Below, in pieces: positions 54,517 to 62,574 of a DNA stretch of 64,000 nucleotides. Positions within the stretch are counted from its first letter, which is position 1, and every line of letters starts with the position of its first letter. This stretch comes from Acidimicrobiia bacterium (GTDB lineage: Bacteria > Actinomycetota > Acidimicrobiia > Acidimicrobiales > Aldehydirespiratoraceae): contig JAJEHD010000018.1 in assembly GCA_022819505.1 (NCBI GenBank), forward strand, positions 372,001 to 436,000, given 5' to 3'. The notes below the pieces were generated by a model. It saw only the letters and a program-made list of their open reading frames with translations, searched no databases and was not told the origin of the DNA. The translations under genes were made by a program, and so were the position numbers.

Positions 54517-55573
54517 CGATCGTACCACCGTCACCGAACTGGCCACGGCCCTCGGCATGACCGGGCACAGAACACCGGGGGAGGCGATCAGGGCAAGGCC
54601 CGGCGTTCTCCAGCTGAAACCCGATGAGTGGGCAAGGCTTGAAGACATCTGCAGTTCCGGGAGTTGGGCTGCCGTAGTCGAGACCGCTTTCGGCAATGGG
54701 GTCTATTTCGCCTCGCATGCCGATGGGCTCAACAGGCGTGCAGCCCAGCGCATCGAGTGGAGTGGAGGGCGGCGGATCCCTGGCGACAGGCCCGTGCCGG
54801 CCGATCTAGTCGTCGATCACGTCTACATGGTCAGCTGCAAGTACCTGTCGGCAATCCTCCACAACACGGCACCGGCTCATGTATTCATCGATGGTCTGGC
54901 CGTGACCTCCCGGTCCCGTGGCGTCAACTGGTTCCAGGAAGTCGCCCACGAGGCCCATGAAGCTCTCTACTCCCGTGCCGTGGAGGTTCTCGGATTGTCA
55001 GGCATGCCTGAGTCTCCCGTCTCGCAGAGTCAAGAGCAGCGAGCCAGGCTCCGGACAGCCCTCAAGGAACTCGCGACTCCGGGATTGCCCGCCGAACTGA
55101 GCCTGGAGTACGACCACCTGATCGAGCAGGTGAGTCAGGCGTCGGCTCGGCGATGGGAGGCTCAACTCGGTGACAGGGGCCAGCAAGAGCGCATGTTGTG
55201 GAGGCTTCTGCGCATCTACTCGTCCACCTACTTCATTCTCGGAAACGACAATCGACGCACGATGAGACTGCGGGTCGTGACCCCGTGGGAGTGGCAGCAG
55301 TCCTACAAGTTCGTCTCATTCGAGGTGGACGCAGCCGGAAGAGGACAACCGCGGGTTGACTGGTCCGCCACCTATCGCCACATGGCCAGCGGGCAGCGTC
55401 GTCATGTACGGGGCCACGTGGAGATCCGGTGGAGTCATCGTCCGTTTCAGGGGTCACCCGAAGCCAAGGTCTACCTGGACACTCCACACCAAGACGTGCC
55501 CGGATACCTTGACCTCGATGGCCGCGCCGACACACCCCTGTTCGAGCAACTGAGCCTCATCGACTGCGCTTGA
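54509..55573 (+). CDS. Uncharacterised nuclease-like protein of the RM-like island
   Basis: 354 residues, family not recognised. The middle contains PADLVVDHVYMVSCKYLSAILHNTAPAHVF: an Asp, a strand and an S-C-K tripeptide (109-111), the D...(D/E/S)xK spacing of some restriction endonucleases. Downstream are a helical stretch (about 170-235), a MLWRLLRIYSSTYFILG segment and a beta-rich C-terminus (RLRVVTPWEWQQSYKFVSFEVDAAGRG, HVRGHVEIRWSH). No membrane or signal segment. Next to a methyltransferase and under a matching promoter module, it is a good candidate for the restriction enzyme; this is inference. Confidence 0.65.
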   Translation: MADDRTTVTELATALGMTGHRTPGEAIRARPGVLQLKPDEWARLEDICSSGSWAAVVETAFGNGVYFASHADGLNRRAAQRIEWSGGRRIPGDRPVPADLVVDHVYMVSCKYLSAILHNTAPAHVFIDGLAVTSRSRGVNWFQEVAHEAHEALYSRAVEVLGLSGMPESPVSQSQEQRARLRTALKELATPGLPAELSLEYDHLIEQVSQASARRWEAQLGDRGQQERMLWRLLRIYSSTYFILGNDNRRTMRLRVVTPWEWQQSYKFVSFEVDAAGRGQPRVDWSATYRHMASGQRRHVRGHVEIRWSHRPFQGSPEAKVYLDTPHQDVPGYLDLDGRADTPLFEQLSLIDCA

Positions 55574-55607
55574 GAGGCTGAGCGAGTCGGCGTGCGAGAC
55601 CGGCCTG

Positions 55608-56087
55608 CTAGGAGACCTCGAAGCACCAGCGGACGGTGTCGGACTCCTCGGGGCGGGCGATGAGCACGAACCTCGCTATCACGCAGTTCGCGTCCGGCGA
55701 CAGGGCTTCGATGAGGCGGCCCTCGCCGGGCGCGAACTCGAACCGGTTGAGCCCCTCCGTGTGCTCCACCTCAGAGGTCACGTCGACACCCTCGGTGGCG
55801 TTGGCGCTGGGAAGGATCACCATCGAGGAGAGCCGGTAGCGGGCGTCCAGGACCACACCGACCCGCTGCTGCTGGAGCACCTCGTCGCCGGGGTTGGGGA
55901 TCACCCGGTCCACCGCAGGCCCCGCGGTGACGGCGCGGTCGGATTCGTCTTCGCCCGACCCGGCTAGCGCGGCCACGACGAAGACCCCGATCCCGAACAG
56001 GGCGAGCGCGACGATGCCCACGCGTATCCGCCACCCGCTGCGCAGGCGCGGCGGCGATGAGTCGGGTCCCTGTCCGTTCGTTGCCAT
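55608..56087 (-). CDS. Membrane-anchored protein of unknown function
   Basis: 159 residues: a short cytoplasmic N-terminus, one transmembrane helix (IRVGIVALALFGIGVFVVAALAG) and an extracytoplasmic beta-rich domain with VVLDARYRLSSMVILPSANATEGV, NRFEFAPGEGRLIEALSPDANC and a C-terminal DTVRWCFEV; two Cys may form a disulfide. No family recognised. Divergent from the PASTA protein gene, whose coding region starts 85 bp away. ATG 56087 begins MATNGQ; its stop converges on the nuclease-like gene. Confidence 0.65.
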   Translation of the reverse strand: MATNGQGPDSSPPRLRSGWRIRVGIVALALFGIGVFVVAALAGSGEDESDRAVTAGPAVDRVIPNPGDEVLQQQRVGVVLDARYRLSSMVILPSANATEGVDVTSEVEHTEGLNRFEFAPGEGRLIEALSPDANCVIARFVLIARPEESDTVRWCFEVS

Positions 56088-56171
56088 CTCGTGCCGCACA
56101 GTACCGGACCCCGGCGGCAGCCCCTTGCGGGCAGCCACTTGCAGCGCAGTCACGGCGGTACCGTGGCGATG

Positions 56172-57725
56172 ATGGTCACTCCCGCAGAGTCGTTGCGATC
56201 CTTCGGCGATCGTTACCGGTTGCTGAAGCTCGTCGGCGAGGGTTCGAGCGCGCGGGTCTACCTGGCTGAGGATCTCACCCTGCACCGGCGCGTCGCCCTC
56301 AAGATCCTGAGAGTTGAGATAGCCGATGACACCAGCTTCCGGGACCGCTTCGCGGCGGAGATGAGAGCGACCTCGCTGCTGAACCATCCCCGGGTCCTGC
56401 CGGTGTACGACTGGGGCCTGGACCCGCAGCCCTATTCCGTCACCGAGTACCTGACCGGTGGCAGCCTGGCGACGCTCCTGGCCGCCGGGCACCGCCTGAC
56501 GCCGTCGCAGGCGCTGGTGATGGGATTGGAGGCGACCCGGGCCCTGGTGAACATCCATGCCGGCGGCCGGGCCCACCTCAGCCTCGGGCCGTCCGCCATC
56601 CTCTTCGACTCCGGTGCCCGCCCCTACATCTCCGACCTGGGACTGTCGGCGGCGCTACTGCCGGACGGCGGCGCCGACGGCGACGCTCCTGAGGAATCCG
56701 AGGAATCCGGGGATGTCTCGCCGGCCGCCGGCGAGACGCCGGACGGCGGCGCCGATGACGATGGCGCCCAACCGGCGTTCGAGCCGGAGGAAGGTCTGGA
56801 CGAGCAAGCAGATGCTGCTCGGAGCTACTCACCGCTGGAACAGACCCAGGATGTGCACGACCTGGCGCTGCTCCTCTGCGAGGCCGTGACCGGCTCGAGA
56901 GTCCTGACCTCCGATGACGGCGACGACGCATCAGTGGCTTCGTTGACCGCGCTCGGCCCCCTGCAGGCCGTGCTGGCGCGGGCCGCCGCGGCTGTGCCCG
57001 CCGACCGGTTCAGCGCGGCGGACCTGGCCGAGGAGCTGCTGAGAGTGGCAAACCTGCTCCCAAGGCCCGATCCGATCCCTGTCCCGTCCGAGTACAGCCC
57101 TCCGAGCGCTTCGGCCGCCGCCTCGTACGATCAGACCGAGGACTTCGCGCGGGTCGGCCCCTCGGTGTCGGAGCGTTCGGCCGTCCCGCTCGACGATGCC
57201 CCCCGCCGGCGCTGGCCGGGAATCGTCCTTGCCGCGATCCTGGTCCTCGGCGGAGCCGCAGCCGGGGTGTGGGCCTTGTTCCTGCGAGGCACCGACAACT
57301 CCGCGGTGCCTGAACTGGAAGGCCAGACGCCTGACGCCGCGGCGTCCGTTGCGGCCGACCTGGGCTGGCAGGTCAACGAGATACTGGTGCGCGAACCCGG
57401 CACCAGCCGCGGGCGGGTGGTGCGTACCGAGCCGTCGGCGGGTGCGCCCTTGGACGAGGGCGCCACCCTGGACCTGTTCGTGTCGTTGGGCGAGCCGCTG
57501 ATACCGGTGTCGGACCTGCGCTTCCTCTACGGCATGTCGCTCGAGGAGGCCACCGACGAGTTGGAGGCGCTCGGTCTGGATCCATCTTCGGAGACGCTCG
57601 TCAACGACGCCGTCGTGCCGCCCGGACTGGTGGTCGGCCTCGACGTGGAGCAGGGCGTCTACGAACTGGAGGTGGGGGCCGAGGTGCACCTGCTCGTGTC
57701 GGACGGTCCCTCCGAGGCCGGGTAG
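56172..57725 (+). CDS. PASTA-domain protein with degenerate (pseudo)kinase domain
   Basis: Membrane Ser/Thr-kinase-like protein (517 residues): kinase-like domain (about 13-290), transmembrane helix (350-371) and two extracellular PASTA repeats (378-517) that may sense peptidoglycan. The ATP-site Lys44 (VALKIL) and a glycine loop VGEGSSARVY remain, but the catalytic loop reads HLSLGPSAIL (135-144) in place of HRDxKPxN, losing the catalytic Asp and Asn, and DFG reads DLG (155-157). An acidic insert follows at 163-215. It is therefore probably a pseudokinase sensor or scaffold. ATG 56172 is 7 bases after TACCGT. gatC follows 21 bp later. Confidence 0.88.
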   Translation: MVTPAESLRSFGDRYRLLKLVGEGSSARVYLAEDLTLHRRVALKILRVEIADDTSFRDRFAAEMRATSLLNHPRVLPVYDWGLDPQPYSVTEYLTGGSLATLLAAGHRLTPSQALVMGLEATRALVNIHAGGRAHLSLGPSAILFDSGARPYISDLGLSAALLPDGGADGDAPEESEESGDVSPAAGETPDGGADDDGAQPAFEPEEGLDEQADAARSYSPLEQTQDVHDLALLLCEAVTGSRVLTSDDGDDASVASLTALGPLQAVLARAAAAVPADRFSAADLAEELLRVANLLPRPDPIPVPSEYSPPSASAAASYDQTEDFARVGPSVSERSAVPLDDAPRRRWPGIVLAAILVLGGAAAGVWALFLRGTDNSAVPELEGQTPDAAASVAADLGWQVNEILVREPGTSRGRVVRTEPSAGAPLDEGATLDLFVSLGEPLIPVSDLRFLYGMSLEEATDELEALGLDPSSETLVNDAVVPPGLVVGLDVEQGVYELEVGAEVHLLVSDGPSEAG

Positions 57726-57734
57726 CCCCCCGGC

Positions 57735-57740
57735 TATATT
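57735..57740 (+). promoter_or_regulatory. -10 box of gatCAB
   Basis: TATATT ending 6 bases before GTG 57747. Confidence 0.45.
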
Positions 57741-57746
57741 GCCCGA

Positions 57747-58049
57747 GTGTCCGGTCGAATCAGCCGAGACGAGGCCGCCCACGTAGCCCGGCTGGCCCGC
57801 CTGCGCTTCAGCGACGACGAACTCGACGAACTCGCCGCGCAGCTGTCGGCCGTGCTCGACCATGCGGCCGACGTGGAGGCGCTGGACGTCTCCGGCATCG
57901 AGCCCACCTCCCATCCGCAGCCCCTCACCGACGTGACCAGGGCCGATGAGGTGCGGCCCTCGCTGTCGCGGGACGAGGTCCTCGCCCAGGCGCCGTCGGT
58001 GGCCGAGGGTCAGTTCCGGGTGCCGCCGATTCTGGGAGAGGCGCCGTGA
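57747..58049 (+). CDS. gatC: Asp-tRNA(Asn)/Glu-tRNA(Gln) amidotransferase subunit C
   Basis: Small assembly subunit (100 residues) of GatCAB, which amidates misacylated Glu-tRNA(Gln)/Asp-tRNA(Asn). It shows the family pattern [35 protein letters not shown] and a C-terminal LRPD-like segment [17 protein letters not shown], then [14 protein letters not shown] 57747 is leaderless by geometry. The C-terminal codons and start context of gatA are duplicated just downstream. Confidence 0.94.
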   Translation: MSGRISRDEAAHVARLARLRFSDDELDELAAQLSAVLDHAADVEALDVSGIEPTSHPQPLTDVTRADEVRPSLSRDEVLAQAPSVAEGQFRVPPILGEAP

Positions 58050-58099
58050 GCTGCGGAAACTGGCGCGGGCCGGCTCCGATCTTGGGAGAGGCGCCGTGA
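58031..58099 (+). repeat. Duplicated gatC-gatA junction
   Basis: TGGGAGAGGCGCCGTGA occurs at 58033-58049 (gatC end) and again at 58083-58099 (gatA start), 50 bp apart. The first copy would open a 17-codon frame ([17 protein letters not shown]) that repeats the PILGEAP C-terminus of GatC before stopping at the second copy. Both carry GGGAGAGG as a Shine-Dalgarno followed by GTGA. Confidence 0.75.
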
Positions 58100-59589
58100 C
58101 CGCGCTGGGCGTCGCGGCGGCGGTGGCCGCCGGGGAACGCACCGCCCGCTCGGTGGCCGAGGACTACCTGGACCGCATCGGTGCGGGCGACGGCGAGATA
58201 GGGGCTTTCAACCTGGTGCTGACCAAGGAGGCTCTCGCCGACGCGGACCGCGTCGATGCCGCGCTGGGACGGGGCGAGCCAGTGGGGCCCTTGGCGGGGG
58301 TGCCGGTGGCCCTCAAGGACAACCTCTGCACCCGGGGCATACCCACCACATGCTCGTCACGGATGCTGGAGGGCTGGCGGCCCCCGTACAGCGCCACCGT
58401 TGTGGAGCGCCTGAGGGCCGCGGGAGCGGTGATCGTCGGCAAGACCAACCTCGACGAGTTCGCCATGGGCTCCTCCACCGAGAACTCAGCTTTCGGCCCG
58501 ACCCGCAACCCCCATGACACCAGCCGGGTGCCCGGAGGCTCCAGCGGCGGCTCGGCCGCGGCTGTGGCCGCCGGCTTCGCGGCGTTGGCCCTCGGGTCCG
58601 ACACCGGCGGCTCCATCCGCCAGCCTGCGGCGCTGTGCGGCGTGGTGGGGATGAAGCCCACCTACGGGCGGGTGTCGCGCTACGGCCTGATCGCGTTCGC
58701 GTCCTCGCTCGACCAGATCGGCCCGTTCGGGGCCACGGTGGCCGACGCCGCCGCCGGCTACGAGGCCATCGCCGGCCACGACCCGCTCGACTCGACCTTG
58801 ATCGACCAGCCGCCGGAGCCGATAGGGGATGCGCTCACCGACGGGGTCGAGGGTCTGAGGGTCGGGGTGGTCGCCGAGCTCTGCGGAGGCGGACGGCAGG
58901 AGGCTCACCTCGCTGGCACGGACGGGTCCGCGGCGAGCGGCGTCGAGGGAGTGGCCGGCGACGTGCTGTCGCGGGTGCAGGACGCCGCCGAGGCACTGGA
59001 GCAGGCCGGTGCCGAAGTGAGGACGGTGTCGGTGCCCTCCGCGGTGCTAGGCCTGTCGGCCTATTACCTGATCACTTCGGCTGAGGCCTCCAGCAACCTG
59101 GCGAGATACGACGGCGTGCGCTACGGGCTGCAGGTCGACGGGGCCAACGCCGCCGAGATGAACGTCAACACCCGCACGGCCGGGTTCGGGGCGGAGGTCA
59201 AGCGCAGGATCATGCTCGGCACCTACGCCCTCTCCGCGGGCTACTACGACGCCTTCTACAGCAAGGCGCTGCGGGTGCGCACCCTCATGCTGGCGGAGTT
59301 CGCGGCCGTCTACGAAGACGTCGATGTCCTGCTGTGCCCGACCGCGCCGACCACCGCGTTCGAGCTGGGGGCCAAGACCGCCGACCCGCTGCTCATGTAC
59401 CTCAACGACGTGTGCACGATCCCGTCCAACCTCACCGGCCACCCCGCGATATCGGTGCCCTACGGGCGGGGGGACGACGGCCTCCCGGTCGGGGTGCAGG
59501 TCATGGGCCCGGCCCTGTCGGAACGGCTGATCTTCCGGGTCGCGGCCGCGCTGGAGCGGGCCGCGCCCGGCGACGGGAGCACAGCGTGA
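58096..59589 (+). CDS. gatA: Asp-tRNA(Asn)/Glu-tRNA(Gln) amidotransferase subunit A
   Basis: Amidase-signature subunit (497 residues) that releases ammonia from glutamine. The catalytic triad is visible: Lys74 in VALKDNLC, the cis-Ser in [16 protein letters not shown] (149-150) and nucleophile Ser173 in [37 protein letters not shown] and a [18 protein letters not shown] segment are typical of GatA. GTG 58096 is chosen from the GGGAGAGG Shine-Dalgarno in the duplicated junction. It overlaps gatB by GTGA. Confidence 0.97.
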   Translation: MTALGVAAAVAAGERTARSVAEDYLDRIGAGDGEIGAFNLVLTKEALADADRVDAALGRGEPVGPLAGVPVALKDNLCTRGIPTTCSSRMLEGWRPPYSATVVERLRAAGAVIVGKTNLDEFAMGSSTENSAFGPTRNPHDTSRVPGGSSGGSAAAVAAGFAALALGSDTGGSIRQPAALCGVVGMKPTYGRVSRYGLIAFASSLDQIGPFGATVADAAAGYEAIAGHDPLDSTLIDQPPEPIGDALTDGVEGLRVGVVAELCGGGRQEAHLAGTDGSAASGVEGVAGDVLSRVQDAAEALEQAGAEVRTVSVPSAVLGLSAYYLITSAEASSNLARYDGVRYGLQVDGANAAEMNVNTRTAGFGAEVKRRIMLGTYALSAGYYDAFYSKALRVRTLMLAEFAAVYEDVDVLLCPTAPTTAFELGAKTADPLLMYLNDVCTIPSNLTGHPAISVPYGRGDDGLPVGVQVMGPALSERLIFRVAAALERAAPGDGSTA

Positions 59590-61052
59590 GCGGGGCCGAG
59601 CCCGGACGCGAGGCGGCCGTTGCCGGCGGCTGGGAGCTGGTGGTGGGCCTTGAGGTCCACGTCGAGCTGAGCACGGCCACCAAGCTGTTCTGCGGCTGCG
59701 CCAACCGCTTCGGCGACGAGCCCAACACCAATGTGTGCCCGGTGTGCCTGGGCCTGCCCGGCTCTCTGCCGGTGGTCAACGCGGCAGCGGTGGACTTCGC
59801 CATGCGCCTGGGACGGGCCCTCGGGTGCGAGGTGCGCCCGGCGGTGTTCGCCCGCAAGAACTACTTCTACCCGGACATGCCCAAGGACTACCAGATCTCC
59901 CAGTACGACCAGCCCACCAGCATCGACGGGTCCCTGGAGTTGGCCGGCGGCCATGTGGTGGGCATCGAGCGGGCCCACATCGAGGAGGACACCGGCAAGA
60001 CCACCCACGTGGGCGGCGGTGGGCGCATCCACGACGCCGCCTACGCGCTGGTGGACTACAACCGGGCCGGCGTGCCGCTGGTGGAGATCGTGAGCCGTCC
60101 CGACATCCGCACCGCCGAGCAGGCCCGGGCCTACGTGCGCGAGCTGCGGGCGATCCTGCTCTCCATCGGGGTGTCCGACGCCCGGATGGAGGAAGGCTCC
60201 ATGCGGGTGGACGCCAACGTGTCGGTGCGTCCCGCCGGTTCCGGCGAGCTGCGCACCCGCTGCGAGATCAAGAACCTGAGCTCGCTGCGCTCCCTGGGTC
60301 GGGCCATCACCTACGAGGCTCGCCGCCATGTGGACCTGTGGTCGAGCGGGGAGCGCCCCCGCCAGGAGACCCGCCACTGGGACGAGGCTCAGGGACGCAC
60401 CACGCCGGGGCGCTCCAAAGAGGATGCGGAGGACTACCGCTACTTCCAGGATCCCGACCTGGTGCCGCTGTCGCCATCGGCGGAGCAGGTCGCAGCCATC
60501 GACGCCGCGCTGCCCGCACTGCCGGCGGCCCGCCGGGCGGAGCTCCTGGCCGCCGGCGCCGGAGCCGTGTCGGCCTCCGACGCGGCCCTGCTGGTGGAGC
60601 GGGATCAGGACGCACTGGTCCGGGCCGCGGTCGCGGTGGGGGCCGACCCGGGCCTGACCGCAACGAGAGTGTCCAACGACCTGGCCGTCGACGATTGGTC
60701 CAGGGTGACGCCGGATGGTCTGGCGGCCCTGATCGCAATGGAGACCTCCGGCCGGGTCACCGCTACCCAGGCCAAGCAGGTACTGGCCGAGATGGTGGAG
60801 GCCGGCGATGATCCGGTCGCCATCGCCGAGCGCCGCGGGTTCCAGGCCATGGCCGGCGACGATCTGGCCGCCACCGTCGACCAGGTGATCGCCGGCAACC
60901 CCGACGAGTGGCAGCGCTTCTGCTCGGGAGACGACGCAGACCGCAAGAAGCTGGCGGGATTCTTCATCGGCCAGGTGATGCGGGCCACCCGGGGCCGAGC
61001 CGACGGCGCCGCCGTCAACCGCCTGCTACAGGAGAGGGCCGAACCCGCTTAG
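59586..61052 (+). CDS. gatB: Asp-tRNA(Asn)/Glu-tRNA(Gln) amidotransferase subunit B
   Basis: tRNA-binding kinase/transamidase subunit (488 residues). The N-terminal [22 protein letters not shown] with [24 protein letters not shown] forms the zinc and active-site region; [32 protein letters not shown] and [19 protein letters not shown] follow, then the C-terminal helical and YqeY-like tail domains ([34 protein letters not shown]). The GTG start overlaps the gatA stop. A palindromic element lies 27 bp after the stop. Confidence 0.97.
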   Translation: MSGAEPGREAAVAGGWELVVGLEVHVELSTATKLFCGCANRFGDEPNTNVCPVCLGLPGSLPVVNAAAVDFAMRLGRALGCEVRPAVFARKNYFYPDMPKDYQISQYDQPTSIDGSLELAGGHVVGIERAHIEEDTGKTTHVGGGGRIHDAAYALVDYNRAGVPLVEIVSRPDIRTAEQARAYVRELRAILLSIGVSDARMEEGSMRVDANVSVRPAGSGELRTRCEIKNLSSLRSLGRAITYEARRHVDLWSSGERPRQETRHWDEAQGRTTPGRSKEDAEDYRYFQDPDLVPLSPSAEQVAAIDAALPALPAARRAELLAAGAGAVSASDAALLVERDQDALVRAAVAVGADPGLTATRVSNDLAVDDWSRVTPDGLAALIAMETSGRVTATQAKQVLAEMVEAGDDPVAIAERRGFQAMAGDDLAATVDQVIAGNPDEWQRFCSGDDADRKKLAGFFIGQVMRATRGRADGAAVNRLLQERAEPA

Positions 61053-61078
61053 AGGTCCTCGTCGCCGGGCTTGGCCGC

Positions 61079-61127
61079 GAACTTCAATCGGTTAACCACC
61101 TGTGAGGTGGTTAACTGCTTCAAGTTC
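61079..61127. repeat. 49-bp palindromic element, copy B
   Basis: Arms 61079-61100 and 61106-61127 around a TGTGA loop, located between convergent gatB and the MATE gene. The left arm equals the reverse complement of the right arm of copy A at all 22 positions; the other arms match at 17 of 22. Could act as a terminator here, but its recurrence next to prmC marks it as a dispersed repeat. Confidence 0.85.
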
Positions 61128-61159
61128 GGCGTGGAGCGGCCGCGCCGGACGGTGGCCCC

Positions 61160-62479
61160 TCAGCGGTCGGCACCGGTCACTTGCCAGGCCGGGCTGGCGA
61201 AGCGCCGCAGCATCAAGGCCAGCCGGGTCCCCATCCAGGCGTGGAGGGCGGCCCAGAGCCAACCGATCCCGGCCCCGGCCGCCACGACCAGCAGCCCGCC
61301 GCCCACCAGCACCACGCCGGCGCCGACCATGGACACGGCCAGGAAGCGCAGGTCGCCGGCTCCGATCAGCACGCCGTCCAAAGCGAACACCACCCCTGCG
61401 GCGGGCTGGGAGAAGCCGACATGCAGCAGCAGGAAGGCCGCCAGCGAGACCACGGCGGCATCCTCGGTGAACACATGGGGCAGCACACCGGAGACGGACA
61501 GCACCACCGCTCCCGTCAGCACGCCCGAGGCCGTGCCCCAACCGATCATGCGCCGTCCCAGCGCCCGGGCCCGGTCGGGTTGGCTTGCACCCAGGGCCAG
61601 GCCGATGAGGGCCTGCCCGGCGATGGCCACCGCGTCCAGTACCAGGGCCAGAACCGTCCAGACCTCGAACACGATCTGGTGAGCAGCCAGGTCGTCGGTG
61701 CCGATCCGGGCGGCCATCGCCACCGTGACCGTGAGGCTCGCCCTCAGCGCCGAGGTACGGATCAGCAGATCCCATCCGGCGATGGCCAAGCGCCGGATAA
61801 CGGCCGGATCCGGCCGCAGGCCCACGCCGTGTCGGGCTACCGCTTGCCGGATCCACCAGACGAAGACGGCCGCGGCCGCGGCCTGGGCCACCACCGTCGA
61901 CAACGCCGACGCGCCGATCCCCTGGTCGAAGCCGTACACCAGCACCACCTCGAGAACGAAGTTCCCGACGGCCGACCCCAACGCCACCGCGAAGGGCCGC
62001 TTGGTGTCCTGCACGCCGCGCAGGTAGCCCACCCCGGCCAGCATTACGAGCATGGCTGGCAGCCCGAACAGGGAGATCCTCAGGTAGACGAGAGCGTTGT
62101 GGCGCACCGCGGGGTCGTCCCCGCCCAGCGTGTCCACCAGCCAGGAAGACAGCAGCAGGCCGGCCGCAGCCAGGACGACTCCGGCGGCCAGCGCCAGCCA
62201 GATGCTCTGAACCGCCTGATGGGCGGCCCGGCGGTGCTCGCCGGCCCCCAGCAGCCGGGCCACCGCCGCGGTGGTCCCGTAGGCCAGGAAGATGAACATG
62301 GCGTGAGCGGTCAGCAGGATCGACGCGGCCAGCGCCAAGCCGCCCAACTGCGGCGTGCCGATGCGGCCCACGATGGCGGTGTCGGCGAGCACGTACAGCG
62401 GCTCGGCCACCAGCGCTCCCAGCGCGGGCCACGCCAGCCGCCAGATCTCACGGTCGTCAGCGGTCAAGCTCAGCCGCAT
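61160..62479 (-). CDS. MATE-family efflux transporter (DinF-like)
   Basis: Twelve-helix antiporter (439 residues). The N-terminal REIWRLAWPALGALVAEPLYVLADTAIVGRIGTPQLGGLALA is the MATE/DinF signature; LRGVQDTKRPFAVALGSAVGNFVLEVVLVYG and GQALIGLALGASQPDRARALGRR mark the second and following bundles, and VFALDGVLIGAGDLRFLA is typical of DinF-type members. Na+- or H+-coupled drug or metabolite export is expected; the substrate is unknown. ATG 62479 fits the family N-terminus; longer upstream frames are not conserved-looking. Confidence 0.92.
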   Translation of the reverse strand: MRLSLTADDREIWRLAWPALGALVAEPLYVLADTAIVGRIGTPQLGGLALAASILLTAHAMFIFLAYGTTAAVARLLGAGEHRRAAHQAVQSIWLALAAGVVLAAAGLLLSSWLVDTLGGDDPAVRHNALVYLRISLFGLPAMLVMLAGVGYLRGVQDTKRPFAVALGSAVGNFVLEVVLVYGFDQGIGASALSTVVAQAAAAAVFVWWIRQAVARHGVGLRPDPAVIRRLAIAGWDLLIRTSALRASLTVTVAMAARIGTDDLAAHQIVFEVWTVLALVLDAVAIAGQALIGLALGASQPDRARALGRRMIGWGTASGVLTGAVVLSVSGVLPHVFTEDAAVVSLAAFLLLHVGFSQPAAGVVFALDGVLIGAGDLRFLAVSMVGAGVVLVGGGLLVVAAGAGIGWLWAALHAWMGTRLALMLRRFASPAWQVTGADR

Positions 62480-62534
62480 GACGGTCGGATTCCGGCGGTC
62501 ATGCCCCGGGGGCGGCATAAGTAGTCTCGGAGCG

Positions 62535-62573
62535 ATGAGCGCACGGCGCAGAAACCTAGGCCGGGCAACCTGA
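62535..62573 (+). other. Leaderless 12-codon upstream frame
   Basis: TAGTCT (62522-62527) lies 7 bases before ATG 62535, which opens MSARRRNLGRAT and stops at 62571-62573, one base before the acyltransferase ATG at 62575. The geometry suggests a leaderless leader peptide that passes ribosomes to the next gene. Confidence 0.4.
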
Positions 62574-62574
62574 C

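Noticed and set aside
54394..54696. Minus-strand frame with GRPGKTLLLVDE
   Set aside because: Looks like a P-loop at first, but it is antisense to the nuclease-like gene start and has no further ATPase motifs.
61181..62524. Long plus-strand frame opposite the MATE transporter
   Set aside because: Antisense shadow; the minus strand has a complete MATE family sequence.
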